From assembly GCA_011033025.1 (NCBI GenBank), contig WFMF01000369.1, positions 114,121-178,120 of the forward strand: 64,000 nucleotides of DNA, read 5' to 3'. Position 1 is the first letter of the stretch. Every line of letters begins with the position of its first letter. Positions 1-12,307 of the stretch are shown here, piece after piece. The DNA comes from Beroe forskalii. Its lineage: Eukaryota > Ctenophora > Nuda > Beroida > Beroidae. A model generated the notes under the pieces. It saw nothing but the letters and a program-made list of their open reading frames with translations. It was not told the origin of the DNA and searched no databases. Both the position numbers and the translations under genes were made by a program.

Positions 1-87
1 TATTTTAAATTTCTGGAAATTCTAACTCCTCCTGCAGAACAGAATTAGTGAACATGATGAACAAATTAATATAATTAAATACATTTA

Positions 88-262
88 TGTTTAGTCTTTG
101 ATGGGAGACCCTCTTAACAGGTTTCAGATTTGTCTTGGTGCCCGCCCTCAGCACAACCTAACAGCCTCATTATTATTGAGTTAAGTTAGTAGAGTTAGTT
201 GGTCCTATATATTATTTGAATGTGCTGTAAAAATTGGAAATTGAATTGAATTGAAATTGAAT
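88..262 (+). repeat. LINE/SINE-type 3' tail remnant
   Basis: The stretch reads as a non-coding retroelement end. It has a block beginning TTTAGTCTTTGATGGGAGAC and then an imperfect (ATTGAATTGA)n tail at about 225-262. A closely similar tail in reverse orientation lies at 466-500, where CAATTCAATTCAATTATAA is followed by a TTTTTACAGCTG segment. The two tails therefore face each other about 200 bases apart. The simple tail is what non-LTR elements and their SINEs leave. No coding part is joined to it. The family cannot be named from this sequence. Confidence 0.45.
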
Positions 263-665
263 TTGGATTGGCTGTTCTTACATAGAATTTCTCAAGAAAT
301 CATTTCAAAGTTCGAAAACCTATGGTGGGGCTGGCATGTGCCAGAGTTGGAGAAAAGTCTTGCAGATAGATATGTTTTAAGGATTTAGTCTTTTATTGTT
401 ATATCAACAATTAAAGAATAAATCCTTTAAAACACATCAATAGTCTTTTATTGTGATATAAAAATTCAATTCAATTCAATTATAAATTTTTACAGCTGCA
501 ACACATGTGCAAAAATGAAAACATTTTGTGTGGAAAAGTCAGAATTAGTTCATTAGCAAATATAAGATAGTGAATAATGCATATAGTCATAAGAACAAAT
601 CATATTTTGACATAATTCTAGCTGTTAATTTCAAATGATGACTTATTTTAGCTTAGATCTAGGTT

Positions 666-3205
666 ATGGATGAAAGTAGGCTTTCTAGCTGGATGTCCAG
701 GCTGGAAACTCTTCCACTATCAAGGACAGACATGAACTCACTTGTCATGGATTATCTTGTTACTGAAGGTTATAAAGATGCTGCTCAGCTTTTTATGTAA
801 GTTCTTTAAATGTTGTCTATATAAAACAACCAACTAGTACAGTTTCTTCACTTATGTCACTTTAAATGGCTTCAAGGTTTTTCACTTCCAATGTTTTAGA
901 CTTCATTCATGGTCATTGTTTGCGGTTCCAGGACTTTGCCTTTTCAGTGCTGAAATATGACAAATCACTCCATGTACCAATTTGTCTCGAATGTGGTTCA
1001 CTACCAGACTCACCTTATCATAAACTGTTTGAATGTGTGGTATATGACAGTGTTGTACAAGAATTGAGATTACAGCTGGAAGAGCTGAAGACTTGGGGCA
1101 TCAATTTTCACATAGGACTGATATTCAATGAAGATATAAAAACAAAAAATGTCTTCAATTCACTTGTACAACATATATGTTCTCAATCAGACTTTGATGA
1201 CAATTTCTTGTGTTTTGATGACTTGACTCAGAATAGTGAATCAGAATAGAAATGATTTATTGCTGATAAATGTAACCTTTCTTATTTTACATTTAATTTA
1301 TTAAAGATTTATGGCATTAAAGTTCAGTTTTAGATTACTTAAGATTGATAAAAGTGTATAGACTTATAGTTTCTTCTGAATTGGTGAATGAATTAATTTT
1401 AAACGAAAAGTGGTCCACCAAGCCGCATTTTGTATGTTGGCTTTCCTTTTTGAATTTCTTTTTTGGTTAGGATTTGTTAATAAATTATATGGGCAGTAAG
1501 TTGTACATTGGGCTCACAATTAGGAGCGTATTAGATAAATTAATTAATTAAAAATGGCTTGCTATAAGTTTCTGACCATTTTCAGTTTCTACAGCGTACT
1601 AACCATATTTTCATGTTTACAGGGAGGAAGCTGGTGTGAAGAGTTCTGTAAACCTTGATACAATGTCAGATAGAATCAAAATTCGAGAAGCAATGGATCA
1701 AGGAAACATAGATTTGGTTACTCAAATGGTTAATGACTTTGATCCTGAACTCCTTGACATGAAACCAACTCTTTATTTTCATTTACAGCAGCAAAAGTTA
1801 ATTGAACTGATCAGATCCAGTAAGTCCAAATTTTTGATATTCACAGGAATAGAGTTTAAGGCTGTATTTTCAATTTTCAGTTCAAGAATTTTTTCATTTT
1901 AGAATGTTCACCTTATCACATTCTTGGTTTTAAAACATTTCTTGTGGCTGTGGAACCATAGATTAAGTTTTAGTCATTCTTAAATACTAAATATGTCCAT
2001 TCTAACTATCTGTTTGACTATGTGCATAAGAAATCTTTTTAATTGATTTATTTCTATTCAAAGCATAGATTTTTGGGTCTTTTGAAGTACCTTTTGGTAT
2101 CAAATGCTTCCTTTGTGGCAATTCAATGCTCAAATCTAGAGAGATGGGAGGGGTTGATGTTGGGGTGTGTTGATAAAAAATAAATTTTGTTTCTCTAAAT
2201 TTTGTTTCTCTAATTTTGGGGGAGGAAAGTGTCTCAAATTGTGTAGGCATCCTTCATTGATTACCCTATTTAAAATTGTATGCCCCTTTTAGAGAACATT
2301 GAAGAAGCATTGCTTTTTGCACAGACAGAGTTAGCTCCTCATGGAGAGGAACATCCCGAGGTACTCACTGAGCTAGAGAAGACCATGTCATTATTTGCAT
2401 TTTCAAACCCTGAGACAAGCCCATTTGGGGACCTTCTGAAGCCATGTCAAAAACATAAGGTATTTAAAACCCATAAGTTCATCACTACAGTTTGTTGATA
2501 ATTGGAGACTTATGCCACATTTTCTGACCTCTTCTGAATAGACCATGAACTTGAATGTTATGTATGCTAAGAAAGTGCTGTTTTTACCACATAATTTAGT
2601 CTCATGACTAAATGTTTTGGTCACTGTAAAGCTTGATTGAAAGTTTCCTAAATTTCCCAGAATATTTCGTTCCTCAGTCAGCACTGCATTAGTAATACAA
2701 ATTTCATTTGTTTCAGATTAATACTTTAATAATCCACCAAATCTGTGTAAAATATTGATTCATTTCAAAGCAGTGAAATATTCACTGTCTAAAATATGAA
2801 ATAAAACTTTAACTTAAAATTTTATTAGTTGTTTTATCCAGGTTGCCAGTGAGCTGAACTCTGCTATCCTCGAATCTCAGAATCAGCAAACCACCACAAA
2901 TCTCCACACCTTGTTAAAAATACTTCTCTGGTCCCAGGATATGCTATCACAGCACAAGGTTGCATTTGCACATTGATGAAAATGTTTTGTATATACATGA
3001 TTTTGGAATATTGCAAACCTTTCACCTTGGCAGCTGTATAATCATTAAAATTGAAACATAATTCATCAATCCAACTTCCATGGATTGAGGGATTTGATCT
3101 TGAATTTGAGAATCACTGATAGTTTTGATCTCTCAGGTTGCATTCCCGAAGATGGAGGACATCTCATCTGGAAAAATCAGTCATTCGCTTAACATGTCTA
3201 CTTGA
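666..3205 (+). CDS. GID8: GID8, LisH/CTLH subunit of the GID/CTLH E3 ubiquitin ligase
   Basis: Five exons join in frame: 666-796, 1623-1819, 2293-2459, 2842-2958 and 3137-3205. They give 226 residues, close to the usual 228 or so. All introns are GT-AG. The product starts [15 protein letters not shown] LisH segment ([20 protein letters not shown]) occupies about residues 22-45. A CTLH segment follows ([19 protein letters not shown], then [15 protein letters not shown]), and then the CRA part with FGDLL. GID8 is a scaffold subunit of the GID/CTLH ubiquitin ligase, nuclear and cytosolic. The start is chosen because the LisH begins about 20 residues later and an AG lies 3 bases upstream of the ATG. 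Intron 1 carries a LINE fragment. Exons 4 and 5 and the first bases of intron 4 all begin GTTGC, so a GTTGC slip at the exon 4 donor is possible. Confidence 0.95.
866..1249 (+). mobile_element. C-terminal fragment of a non-LTR retrotransposon ORF2, inside GID8 intron 1
   Basis: A 127-codon frame encodes a C-x2-C-x8-H-x4-C knuckle ([18 protein letters not shown]), followed by a short helical, acidic end. Such a knuckle, with an H-x(3,4)-C ending, is typical after the RNase H region at the end of ORF2 in jockey/CR1-like LINEs. No reverse transcriptase lies upstream, so this is a 5'-truncated copy. It runs in the same direction as GID8 and lies wholly within its first intron (797-1622). The assignment rests on the knuckle alone. 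An unrelated short exon is less likely, because the GID8 frame skips it. Confidence 0.5.
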
Positions 3206-4058
3206 TGAATTGCAGGACATTGCTAGTATGAATTGTGCCCTTTGAACGCTGAATCTATTATTATTGACAGTTTAATCCGTATTACAGTGGTAAAAAACAA
3301 TCAGCACGACACTGATTCCAGATTTGAGCATTCTCTAAGTCGTTTATTGTGAGAAAGTAAGAACGTGAAATAGCATCAAAGTATTTACTCCAGATGAAAA
3401 AGGAAGCAACCCCCATAAACCCCATGTGGTATTGTGGAATATAAGAAATTGACAAATGGGGGTTTGATTTATGTGGAATAAACTTATTTGAAATTCGTCA
3501 TTTTATCATAAAATCAAAATTGATACGATCTTTTGAATTGTACTATTCATGTTTACAGTTGTTTTGTTTTTAATCTTTTAGAGTTATATGGGGTGGGGTG
3601 GGACAGGAGGTAAAGAATTAGAGAGGCACAAATTGGGCCAATTTGGAGGGACACTTTTCTCATACTCTCATAGATAGAAATCTGGACCAAACTGACGATG
3701 AGTATCTCATGACTTTGATTAAAAAAATTGTATGACTCAATGTAACTATGGATATTTGAGAATGTGAGTATTATCCCGAGTCCTCACCATCACTGATTTT
3801 ACCTGACTCCTCCTCTGACGATGTGAAACACTGCATGGGGAGCTGAACTTATCAATCCTCTATCATTGACCTGAAAGCGCACAGTGGGAGCAAAAAATAA
3901 TACTCATTTCAGGAAGAAAATCTTAATTGTGTCAATTAATTGAGATCATAGTGATAAAATTTCAAAAGATCGTCGTATTCATCCAACCTGCTTGCTTGTG
4001 GAACGGCAATTTGGAGGAAATAGAAAACACTTAACGCATATCAAAAGAGGACTCAGTG

Positions 4059-5619
4059 ATGTGGGGCTTGCTGAGCGAGGCAGCATACAGGGTAGTGAAC
4101 AGCACTATTCTGTATACAAGCCTGGGATACAACGTCGGAGCTTGGGCTCTCACCAACCGTAATTGGTTAGTTACCTGAGTTGTGAATTTCGTTTCAAATA
4201 ATTGTATTTGACAAAAGCAACAAAATTATGCGAAAATTTGTAGTAAATGAGCCCGTTTTTTAGAGGAAACGAGAACTGACCCTTATTAGTTGCCCTAGAT
4301 ACCTTGACGGTAAAAAAACTTTGCTAAAGCATCGAAATTTCAACTTTGAGGTGATACCTACTTGCAAAATTTAACTGAAATTCATGATTTTGATAGGTAC
4401 ATTATATCAGGTACAACTACATCGATGCTCATGTGATCCTTGGTGCAATTCCCTTTTCATTTCTCAAGGAGAAGCTGGTAGAAGAGGAGAAAGTCGGAGC
4501 AATCATATCCCTAAACATGCCGTGAGTTAATCATCATATGTTTGTGATTTCAAATCATATTGTATTATTTACCGCCAGGGCAGGAATAGTTGGTAGGTAA
4601 AATTTACACTGTAATTCTACCAAAACTATTGAAAGTGAATTACAAGGAAGGTAAAACTTTAATATTAGAATGAATGAAAAAAAGAGGAGTCAATATTTAT
4701 CATAATAATAATAATTATAAACGTCACCGCGTAAAAACCAAAAAGACGTGCTCAGATGATGTTATTCACTTGTCAGATACGAGAGGCAGTTCATAACGAC
4801 GCCTACCGAGGAATGGGAGGAGTTAGGGGTGGAACACTTCAAAATAGACATCCCAGACTTTACGTCTACACCCAGCGTTCAGCAGATGTGGGAGGTATGA
4901 ACTAATCAACGAATCCTATCACATGATCCATACTAAAATTTAGTTAGATATGAAACTCATTACACACTTTCCTGCCTCCCAGCTAGAAAAATCTTTGATA
5001 GTTTGGTGCCCGTGATTTTGCCAGTTCTTACTCCTATTAGCTCAATTTTTTATTTTATTTCATGAATGATTTCCCATGATTTTGGCAACTGCAGCATGTT
5101 TTATTGTTAGGGTATCGAGCTAATCAGATCAAAGACCGAGCAAGGTCTCAAAACGTATGTTCACTGTAAAGCCGGACGCAGTCGGAGTGCCACTATGGTG
5201 ACAGCGTACGTCATGCAGAAGTAAGTCGAAGATCAAAGTATAATTACAATGTTATCACGATTCATGAAATCGAGTGATTTCTTTATATTTGTAACGGTAA
5301 CTCGGTTATCTGTCGATGCACACCTGGAGCTCTACCTGAGAACACCTCGGGCACACTTCGGGCCCGAGGCACAGCCCCACCATGGGTTTGCAAACAGATG
5401 TGCCCAACAAAATTTTCAAATTTTATATCGCTTATCAATTATCCACTTTTGATATACTTAGGTGCTTCATCAATATACCAACTCAGTCGTCTCTTCAGGT
5501 ATAATAAGAGTGTCGATGAGGCTGTCTCGTTCGTGACAGAAAAGAGACCTCATGTCAAGTACACGGAACTGCAACTCCATACCTTGCACGAATTCGCTGA
5601 GACATTGTCAGACTCTTAG
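4059..5619 (+). CDS. PTPMT1: PTPMT1, mitochondrial phosphatidylglycerophosphate phosphatase
   Basis: Exons 4059-4165, 4411-4521, 4777-4894, 5111-5220 and 5499-5619 join in frame to give 188 residues. All introns are GT-AG. The product is a dual-specificity-type phosphatase. The catalytic loop HCKAGRSRSATMV (HCx5R) is in exon 4. The general-acid region is in exon 3 (FKIDIPDFTSTPS). The family signature YIDAHVILGAIPF is at the start of exon 2. The N-terminus (MWGLLSEAAYRVVNSTILYT) is hydrophobic, as expected for a matrix-targeted or inner-membrane-associated protein. PTPMT1 removes phosphate from phosphatidylglycerophosphate in the cardiolipin pathway. It lies 850 bases downstream of GID8 on the same strand. 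Likely polyadenylation signal: AATAAA at about 5847. Confidence 0.93.
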
Positions 5620-7520
5620 TTCATTTTCTTATCTTCATGTACACTTATACTGTGATCGTTCATTCATACATACCACAAACCTATCATGAATCATGATGTC
5701 CCTAAATTTGATTTTGAAACTCCAAATATAAACGTAAGTTATTAAGCTATAACTTTGATCTGTTTTTGGGACACTCGGTATAATACTACATAGTGTACAT
5801 ACGTTACAGTCAATTTTTCCCCACTCTACAGGTGATATTTGTTACAATAAAATGGTAGTATAACCGGGGGTAATCACTTGGAAAACCCTCCTATCCCCCC
5901 TATTTGTTAACACAATGTTATACGTGAACGATACCTGTTGCTTCAGTCGGACTATACTCAAAAGTCGCATTGTTTTGAAATTGATTTGAATAAATTCTGA
6001 TATTCCTATTAAATGTTGCGAACGAGTTCTAACGAGTTTGCAACATTTAAGAGGAATGTCAATTTTATCAGATCATGTGAACGATCCCTATTGAAGTATT
6101 GATGTGCTGCCCTTAAAAATATGTGTTGGAGAGAAACACCCAGATCATGGTTTTAAATTGAGACATGAGATCGAAACCTCTGTTTTTAGTGAACTGGAAT
6201 GTTGGTTAAATCTTTGAATAATGTGTGTTTTGTAAAATTGTTCATATAACTTATTTTATATTTGCTAAACTAAGTAATGTGGGAGCTGTGAAGGTAGAAA
6301 TACGCAGTTTAACCAAATCATACCGATTTTCCTGATCGTTTTCATACGACTTTAAAACAAGAATAACTTCATGAGATTTCGAGAATATGACTCAACCGAA
6401 AATTATAGATTCGAATTTCAAAACATCTTTAGTACATTGAACTAGTTATCATTTCTGAACGTTTTTCCACTGAATAAGAGCGTCGCGTAATAAGCACGCA
6501 CATTAAGATAATAAGATGTGCACACTTGATTAGAGCGTTTTTAATCCACCAAAACGATACGAATACATATTACATAACTTTTACTGCAATGAAGTTGAAA
6601 TTTTTCTTTTGGTTTCATAACATCGTGGACAGGGCCATCAAATTATTTGTACTCAGACAAAATCAATATGAGTATTTGTCACAATTTCATTGCTAAACTG
6701 TACAAGTTTTGGCTTGAGAGCATGAAGCAGGAACTCAAATTTCCATTTGATCAGCGTACACCTAGGTATTTAATGTGCACTTGATGAACGTAGTTACACT
6801 TAATTATTGCGAATTGTCCAATTAATCGCACTAATTACATGCCGCACTATTTAAGTGTATTAATGAGTAAGGTATGTGATTTTATCATGATATACCACTT
6901 GAAGTCTATGTCTTCTTATCTTATTACTGTAAATTGTTTAAGCACTGTTTATCATTTACTTAATCATTGTGAAACTCTGGGGTGTATCATCTGAAGTATA
7001 TGATGAGTAATATAATTAATAATTAGTGCGCAACACCCCCTCCATTTGTGTTACAATTAATTAGTGTGGAATATATTGTATGAGGGTATTGATTCACACT
7101 TTCAAACACCCCCCTCCATTTGTCTAACAATCATTTATATTGAATTCATAATTGATTATGATTATAAATGATGATTTACATTCAAAGAACTAAAATCATG
7201 CATCAGTTCGATGTTTGAAACAATAGTCCGAACAGTCGCTGATAAATGAAATAATTTGTGCCCAATTGAATTATTTTATTACTTCAGTATTATATTTCTA
7301 TTTGTGATTATCAAGTTATTACCCCCATAGAAAGAAATCATTCACGCACGACATACACAATTTCATGCAATTCTTAGCATCCCTAGAAGTGGTTTTCGTT
7401 ACAATGACACCAGACACATAATGTAGTGACTAGCAATTTAAAAACCGTCCTCCTTGTTACAGTTTTTAATGTGAAAGGTCCTGTGTCAAATGTAACGGTT
7501 AATACTGAATACTCTTTGTT
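5620..7520. other. Intergenic AT-rich stretch without recognised gene
   Basis: No convincing exon is seen. Two similar C-rich islets at about 7028 and 7108 share the core CCCCTCCATTTGT with variable flanks, which suggests small repeat copies. The stretch may hold the 5' exon or exons of the downstream F-box gene, whose frame stays open upstream of its first leucine. Confidence 0.4.
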
Positions 7521-7694
7521 AGGTTACACAATGAGTTTGGTGAATGAAGAAGTTATGCATGGTCAGGATACAAACGAAGAAAACACGAGTGTAAGAAGCA
7601 GAGACTTTCAGAAAGTAACTCTGCCCATGGTCCGAACTTCTTTGAGAACCCAGATCCTTCTCCTGAACATGATACCCAACCTTCCATCCATAGC

Positions 7695-9359
7695 TTGAAT
7701 GACGAGTGTTTGGATTTGATTTTATCTTGGGGGACAGGTTACAGCGAACTATTCAAACTTGGATTAGTTTGTAAGCGATGGTATAATTTGTGTACCGCTC
7801 GGCTGTCAAGAATGAAACATCTGTCTTTCCAACAATTCACAGTGTTGATGAGGAAGAATGGGTTTTTAAAAGCTCTAGAGGACCGTACTGAGATAGAGAT
7901 CCAGAGTAACCATGATACTGCTACGTCTATCTTCCTCAAGCTTGTCTCAATTAACTGCTCGGCGATAAAGTCTTTATCACTTGCTGGTATGGATGCTTTC
8001 GATCCTTCAAAATTACAAAATATGTTAGCTGAAATGCCCAAACTGTCATTGCTCGAGCTCGATGAGAAAGTTGTCATAAATGAGGAATTTTGTGATTTAC
8101 TGAAACATAATATTCTACCAAATTTGATGTCTCTTTCTCTTTCCCTTAGTTCAGCTTCAATCCAGGATCATCTCAAAAGTGCACTAAGTGGTGCCAGAAA
8201 CTTGTCATATTTGGCTTTAAAAGAGATGGAAGGAGTAGCGCTGGTAAAAAACAGCATACGTAGATGGCCGAGGATTCCAAATCCTTCTCATTTTCTGTCA
8301 GCTATCACAACCACTAATTCTTTAGTAGCATGCTCGTTTCACGGTTTCATTAACTTGCAGTCAGAATCATTGAAACATATCTTAATGAACCATGCTGCTT
8401 CCTTGGAATATCTAAACATTTCTGGTACAAATCTAGAAGCCCTAAATGACCTATCAACGGAAGATCTCCCTGTTTTTTCAAAAATGAAAGTTTTTCTTGC
8501 TTCATTGTCTCATCATTATGGTGAAGAAGGTCTGGAATTCCCTATGTTTGTCCCAACTCGTAGCTCAAGACAGCTGGAAGAAATCTTGAAACGCATGCCC
8601 AACCTCAAAGTACTTGACTTGACTGAAAACCATCACTTAACTTCCATTGGTGTTGATATTGTTGGCTTGTTAACCGAGATATGCCCATTTCTGGAGGAGG
8701 TTCACCTTGTCAAATGTAACATATCTGCTCAAAATCTTGTTAATTTGAAAGAACTCAAAAAAATCCAACGGCTTTTCCTTGGCAACATCCATGACTGCAA
8801 TTCATGCCATCAAATTGATGTCAATGCCGTTGGATTGAATAATAATCGGGATTCTTTTCGAGCCATTACCGAAGAGGTCGTTCCATTCCTGCCAGATTTG
8901 GAGCTTTTAAGTCTTGAAATCGATGATTATTCCGTTCCTGGTACAGACTTTGTTTCTCTGTTTGATAATGTTGGTCCAAAATTCAAAGAACTAACGCTTT
9001 CAGTGCTGTTTGGTGATTGGTATCCTCCAAATCAAAACAGACTAGCATACATTGAAGACGTAACCAAGAAATGCAAGGAAAACTGCAAGGAACGGGATTC
9101 AAATATTGCTCTGACGATTCATGTTTGGGAATTAGCACACTGGAATTGGTGTACTGGTGATGACGTTGACACTTGTCAATGTCACAATCCTAACTTTGAC
9201 GAAGTGAAACCGGAGTTTCTCAATATTAGCTACCACCTAATTGACAATGATTTTGATTACATTCGTTACTACCCAAAGAATGTTTCAATGAATGGAAGGA
9301 TTAGAATAGACAATGATTTCGTCAAACTTCCCAGTTTATTGACTAATGGACACTTTTAA
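7695..9359 (+). CDS. F-box / leucine-rich-repeat protein (FBXL-like)
   Basis: An uninterrupted frame of about 554 codons. The N-terminus is an F-box: LNDECLDLILSWG, then FKLGLVCKRWYNLC, about 40 residues. Irregular leucine-rich repeats follow (for example LPNLMSLSLSLSS, MPNLKVLDLTENHHL, LELLSLEIDDYS). The C-terminus is acidic and rich in Asn and Asp, with HCx clusters near residue 490. The F-box would bind Skp1 and the repeats a substrate for SCF ubiquitin ligase. The codon at 7695 is TTG, not a true start. The same frame continues upstream to about 7552 (basic GYKRRKHECKKQR, then acidic residues) without an ATG. The real start therefore lies in an upstream exon. There is no intron in the repeats. 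The closest family is FBXL, and orthology is not resolved. Confidence 0.75.
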   Translation: MNDECLDLILSWGTGYSELFKLGLVCKRWYNLCTARLSRMKHLSFQQFTVLMRKNGFLKALEDRTEIEIQSNHDTATSIFLKLVSINCSAIKSLSLAGMDAFDPSKLQNMLAEMPKLSLLELDEKVVINEEFCDLLKHNILPNLMSLSLSLSSASIQDHLKSALSGARNLSYLALKEMEGVALVKNSIRRWPRIPNPSHFLSAITTTNSLVACSFHGFINLQSESLKHILMNHAASLEYLNISGTNLEALNDLSTEDLPVFSKMKVFLASLSHHYGEEGLEFPMFVPTRSSRQLEEILKRMPNLKVLDLTENHHLTSIGVDIVGLLTEICPFLEEVHLVKCNISAQNLVNLKELKKIQRLFLGNIHDCNSCHQIDVNAVGLNNNRDSFRAITEEVVPFLPDLELLSLEIDDYSVPGTDFVSLFDNVGPKFKELTLSVLFGDWYPPNQNRLAYIEDVTKKCKENCKERDSNIALTIHVWELAHWNWCTGDDVDTCQCHNPNFDEVKPEFLNISYHLIDNDFDYIRYYPKNVSMNGRIRIDNDFVKLPSLLTNGHF

Positions 9360-9707
9360 TGTGATTATATACTGTAACAAACTGCTGATAGCATGCCCGG
9401 CTATTGGGTACCACTAAATATAAGGATTTCTAAAGTAATGATATAGTCATTGATAAGATACCCATGGGCCATGACATTCTCAAATTTCATTAAGAAACTC
9501 TAATAACATGCCGAGTTTGTAAACTCTTTTTTGGGACACCCGGTAAAATAGCCATTAATCACAATACAATAAAAAATACTGCTAGAAGTGACTAAATGAC
9601 ATTTTAATTCTTTGTTTTGTATTTGGCCCTATATTTCATATGCTCGTTTTTTGATCTTATCATTTCTGATATCTGTTTTATAGCCTTTGAAGTTATATTG
9701 TTTCATA

Positions 9708-9907
9708 CCTTAGGAGGTGCATTTATGGAGGTTGTAATTTGGGGATTTTCGGAAAAATCCCAATTTTTTCACACACCATGACAGTTCAAAATGACGTCAT
9801 TATCATATTATGTTAACTAGAGTAATGACTTGACAATGATCCCCAAATTGTACTCTACCAAATTTGTAAACACCAAAATTTCACTCCACATAAATAAACC
9901 TCCTAAG
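9708..9907. mobile_element. MITE, copy 1 of the CCTTAGGAGGT family
   Basis: A 200-base non-coding element. The left end reads CCTTAGGAGGTGCATTTATG and the right end is its inverted form (CATAAATAAACCTCCTAAG). TA flanks the left end. The interior contains TGACGTCA. The reverse complement of this copy matches the element at 52552-52754 along most of its length. This shows a dispersed non-autonomous DNA transposon family with about 20-base terminal inverted repeats. Confidence 0.8.
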
Positions 9908-10949
9908 ATACTTTATTATTTTAATCTTTATTCTTTTAAAACCTGATAACGTACGATTTATAAAATGTAACATGTATCATATGGGTGTATTTAATAACTA
10001 TTTAATATGAAGAAAATACCAAGAATTACTTACTGCTTATGCCTTCATAATTAATAAACCCTTTTGCAAATTGGCATGAGTCGCACACACTCTGTCCATG
10101 CCTTCATTGCACAATTATTTCTAAGTGATGAATAGGATGATATATTTTCTGATAACATAATAAATACGTTGAAACCAAAGAGTAGAAAATAGACCCTCAA
10201 AGTAAACATTCTATTTAGTTGGTTCCTTCTCTGGTGTTGGAAACTTTTTTCAACTTAGATTATTAAGGATTTCATGTTTCAGAATAAATAATTATTACCT
10301 ATTGTAACTTATTAATGTTTCTTATTCAATCAAAATCCCAAAATAGGCAGCAATAGCAGGAATGTTGAAAGATAAGCGCTGAATGATGTGATTGACAAGT
10401 ACAAAGAAATGTAAACTCTTCTCAAGGTAAAACTATTGATATTTTTAAAGGTATTTTGATTTAACTTTTTGTTGAAAAGGAAGATAGGTAAGGTAGGAGG
10501 GGCTGGTCATAACTCGTCGAGGGAGGTGTGGTAGGCGTAGGAGGGGCTAGTAACGACTCGTCAAGGAAAGAATCATAAATTCTTTGACATACTTGGACTG
10601 GGAGAAAAATGTGTGCATGACTGCATGATAATTTGATTTTAGTGGACTCTCTGCGATGCTGCTCAATGGGAAACAGCAGTTCTCGGTCATATTCTTGGGC
10701 CAACTCCTATCCCAAATTCGTTTTTTTAATTATTAGGGTTGAACCCCCCGCCCCCCACGTTTAAATTTACAAAGAAAGTACTTTTATTTGCCCTTCTTTT
10801 GGCCTTGAAATCATGCCCTGCATCGGTTTTTTCCATGATTTGGCAGCTACGGTATGGTGCCGTATCGGGTGAACTATCTATTTCGTAATTTATAAAGGGA
10901 AGCGCTATCTAGGTAGTGTTTCGTACCAAACACATAACATGGTATTATA

Positions 10950-12019
10950 CTATTATATAGGAGGCCGAAAAGCCACATGATTTACAGCTAAATGTTGATG
11001 TCCCGTTTAAGCCCCTGAGCATATTTTTGTGGTTTTTAGGCCTTAACAGGCCAACAGAGCTTGACGAGCAGTTGAGCATGGCTCTCAGCTGCAATAGCAC
11101 ATGAAGGATCATCATACACACCCCCATTGTTGGCATTGTACTCATAACCGATGTAAGATCCGAATGTAACTGGAGAATCAAGGAGGGCTTTAGTGAACGC
11201 AGAATCTGAAACGCTTAATGGGATCCAGTCTTCCATCCACAGTTTTCTCTTTGCATTGTTTGTTTTTGTTGCAATTTCGTCGGCAAATTTACATGTTTTA
11301 TAATCACCTGTGTAAGGCCAGTCCTCTTCATACATAAGATACTGCCTAGCTCTTGTCAATCTCAAGGCCTCGTTAGTCTTCCCTCCGACACATCCAGAGT
11401 AAGTGAAGGTGCAGTCAACGAAGTACTGTTTTGAAAACACTACGTGTTCTCCTGTGCTCATCTTGTAGACACTAGACAGCCTTTAAGGCAGCGGCGCCAG
11501 GGAAGGCCCAACACGAACCACATCCTGCTTGGTCCTGAACTTCTGACAAGCCTAATTCTTTCTCCCAAAATTCCATGCTTTCTGGATCACCAACCTTAGT
11601 CCTTGGAGGTCCTATTGCATAGTTCCAATCTTTTGTTGTGTGAGAGGACTTTCTCTTTTCATAACTCGTCTTTCTTCCTCATCTAACATGGTCACTGTTA
11701 GATTGGAGAGTTGCCTGTTCCGATTCATCAACATGTCATGTTCTCCATCGTTGTTCACTGCAAATCTGTTGAGAGTATGCATACCAGAGACCCCCGAAGT
11801 ACTTCTCTCAACCCGATCCCTGAAATCAACCAGCCTTTTGTACCTTTCATGGTAGTCTCTCTTGTCTCGTATTTCCACATTATACTTCTTGATAGTATTG
11901 CGGAAAATCTTTGCTGTGTCATCAATGGTAACTTTCGAAAGAGTAACACCAACGAAAGTCAGTGTGAAAAATGCAGTACGTAGCATTGTCCGTAAATTCG
12001 AGAACTGAAGAATATTCAA
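10950..12019 (-). pseudogene. Cathepsin L-like C1 cysteine protease, frame-broken
   Basis: Read on the minus strand from 12019. A signal-peptide-like segment (MLRTAFFTLTFVGVTLS) is followed by an I29-type propeptide (YHERYKRLVDFRDRVE). The catalytic cysteine lies in VQDQAGCGSCWAF at about 11540-11500, then a GCxGG segment (YSGCVGGKTNEAL), then a His-like site near ESHAQLLV at about 11075. The family is lysosomal or secreted papain-like protease. Three frames are needed: a shift at a run of A's near 11625, a second near 11480 where a 7-base near-duplication (GTCTAGTGTCTAC) adds a stop, and loss of homology after the His, with no Asn-Ser-Trp motif. The sequence has no clear intron. It is either a decayed gene or, less likely, a gene with several sequencing errors. 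The catalytic Gln and Cys codons remain. Confidence 0.75.
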
Positions 12020-12307
12020 GTGAGAGAAGCTTTATATTTGGAGATCTTATTATTATTGTGATGCACAATATTATGATTATTGTCATGAGTAAATTGCACA
12101 ATTGCTTGGGCAATGGCTTTCTCAGAGTAAGATCCAAATAAGATGGCTCAATGAATGGCAAAAGAGCCTGATAATTACCTTCTACACCTTTATGACAATA
12201 TTTCGTTTATTTACAAAGATCAAGGCAGCTTGCCTCCTGAAGTCAGTGTGTCACAATAGAGCTGGAGTAATTGTTCCCAAGGAACGCACGATAACCTAAC
12301 CTTCAGA

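Noticed and set aside
866-1249. Extra GID8 exon
   Set aside because: The GID8 frame joins 796 to 1623 directly with correct phase, and the segment has a LINE-type zinc knuckle.
7426-7698. 90-codon frame ahead of the F-box gene
   Set aside because: It starts with GTG and is in a different frame. The F-box frame itself continues upstream with more likely coding sequence.
10461-10703. 80-codon minus-strand frame near the cathepsin gene
   Set aside because: No family resemblance and no splice context.
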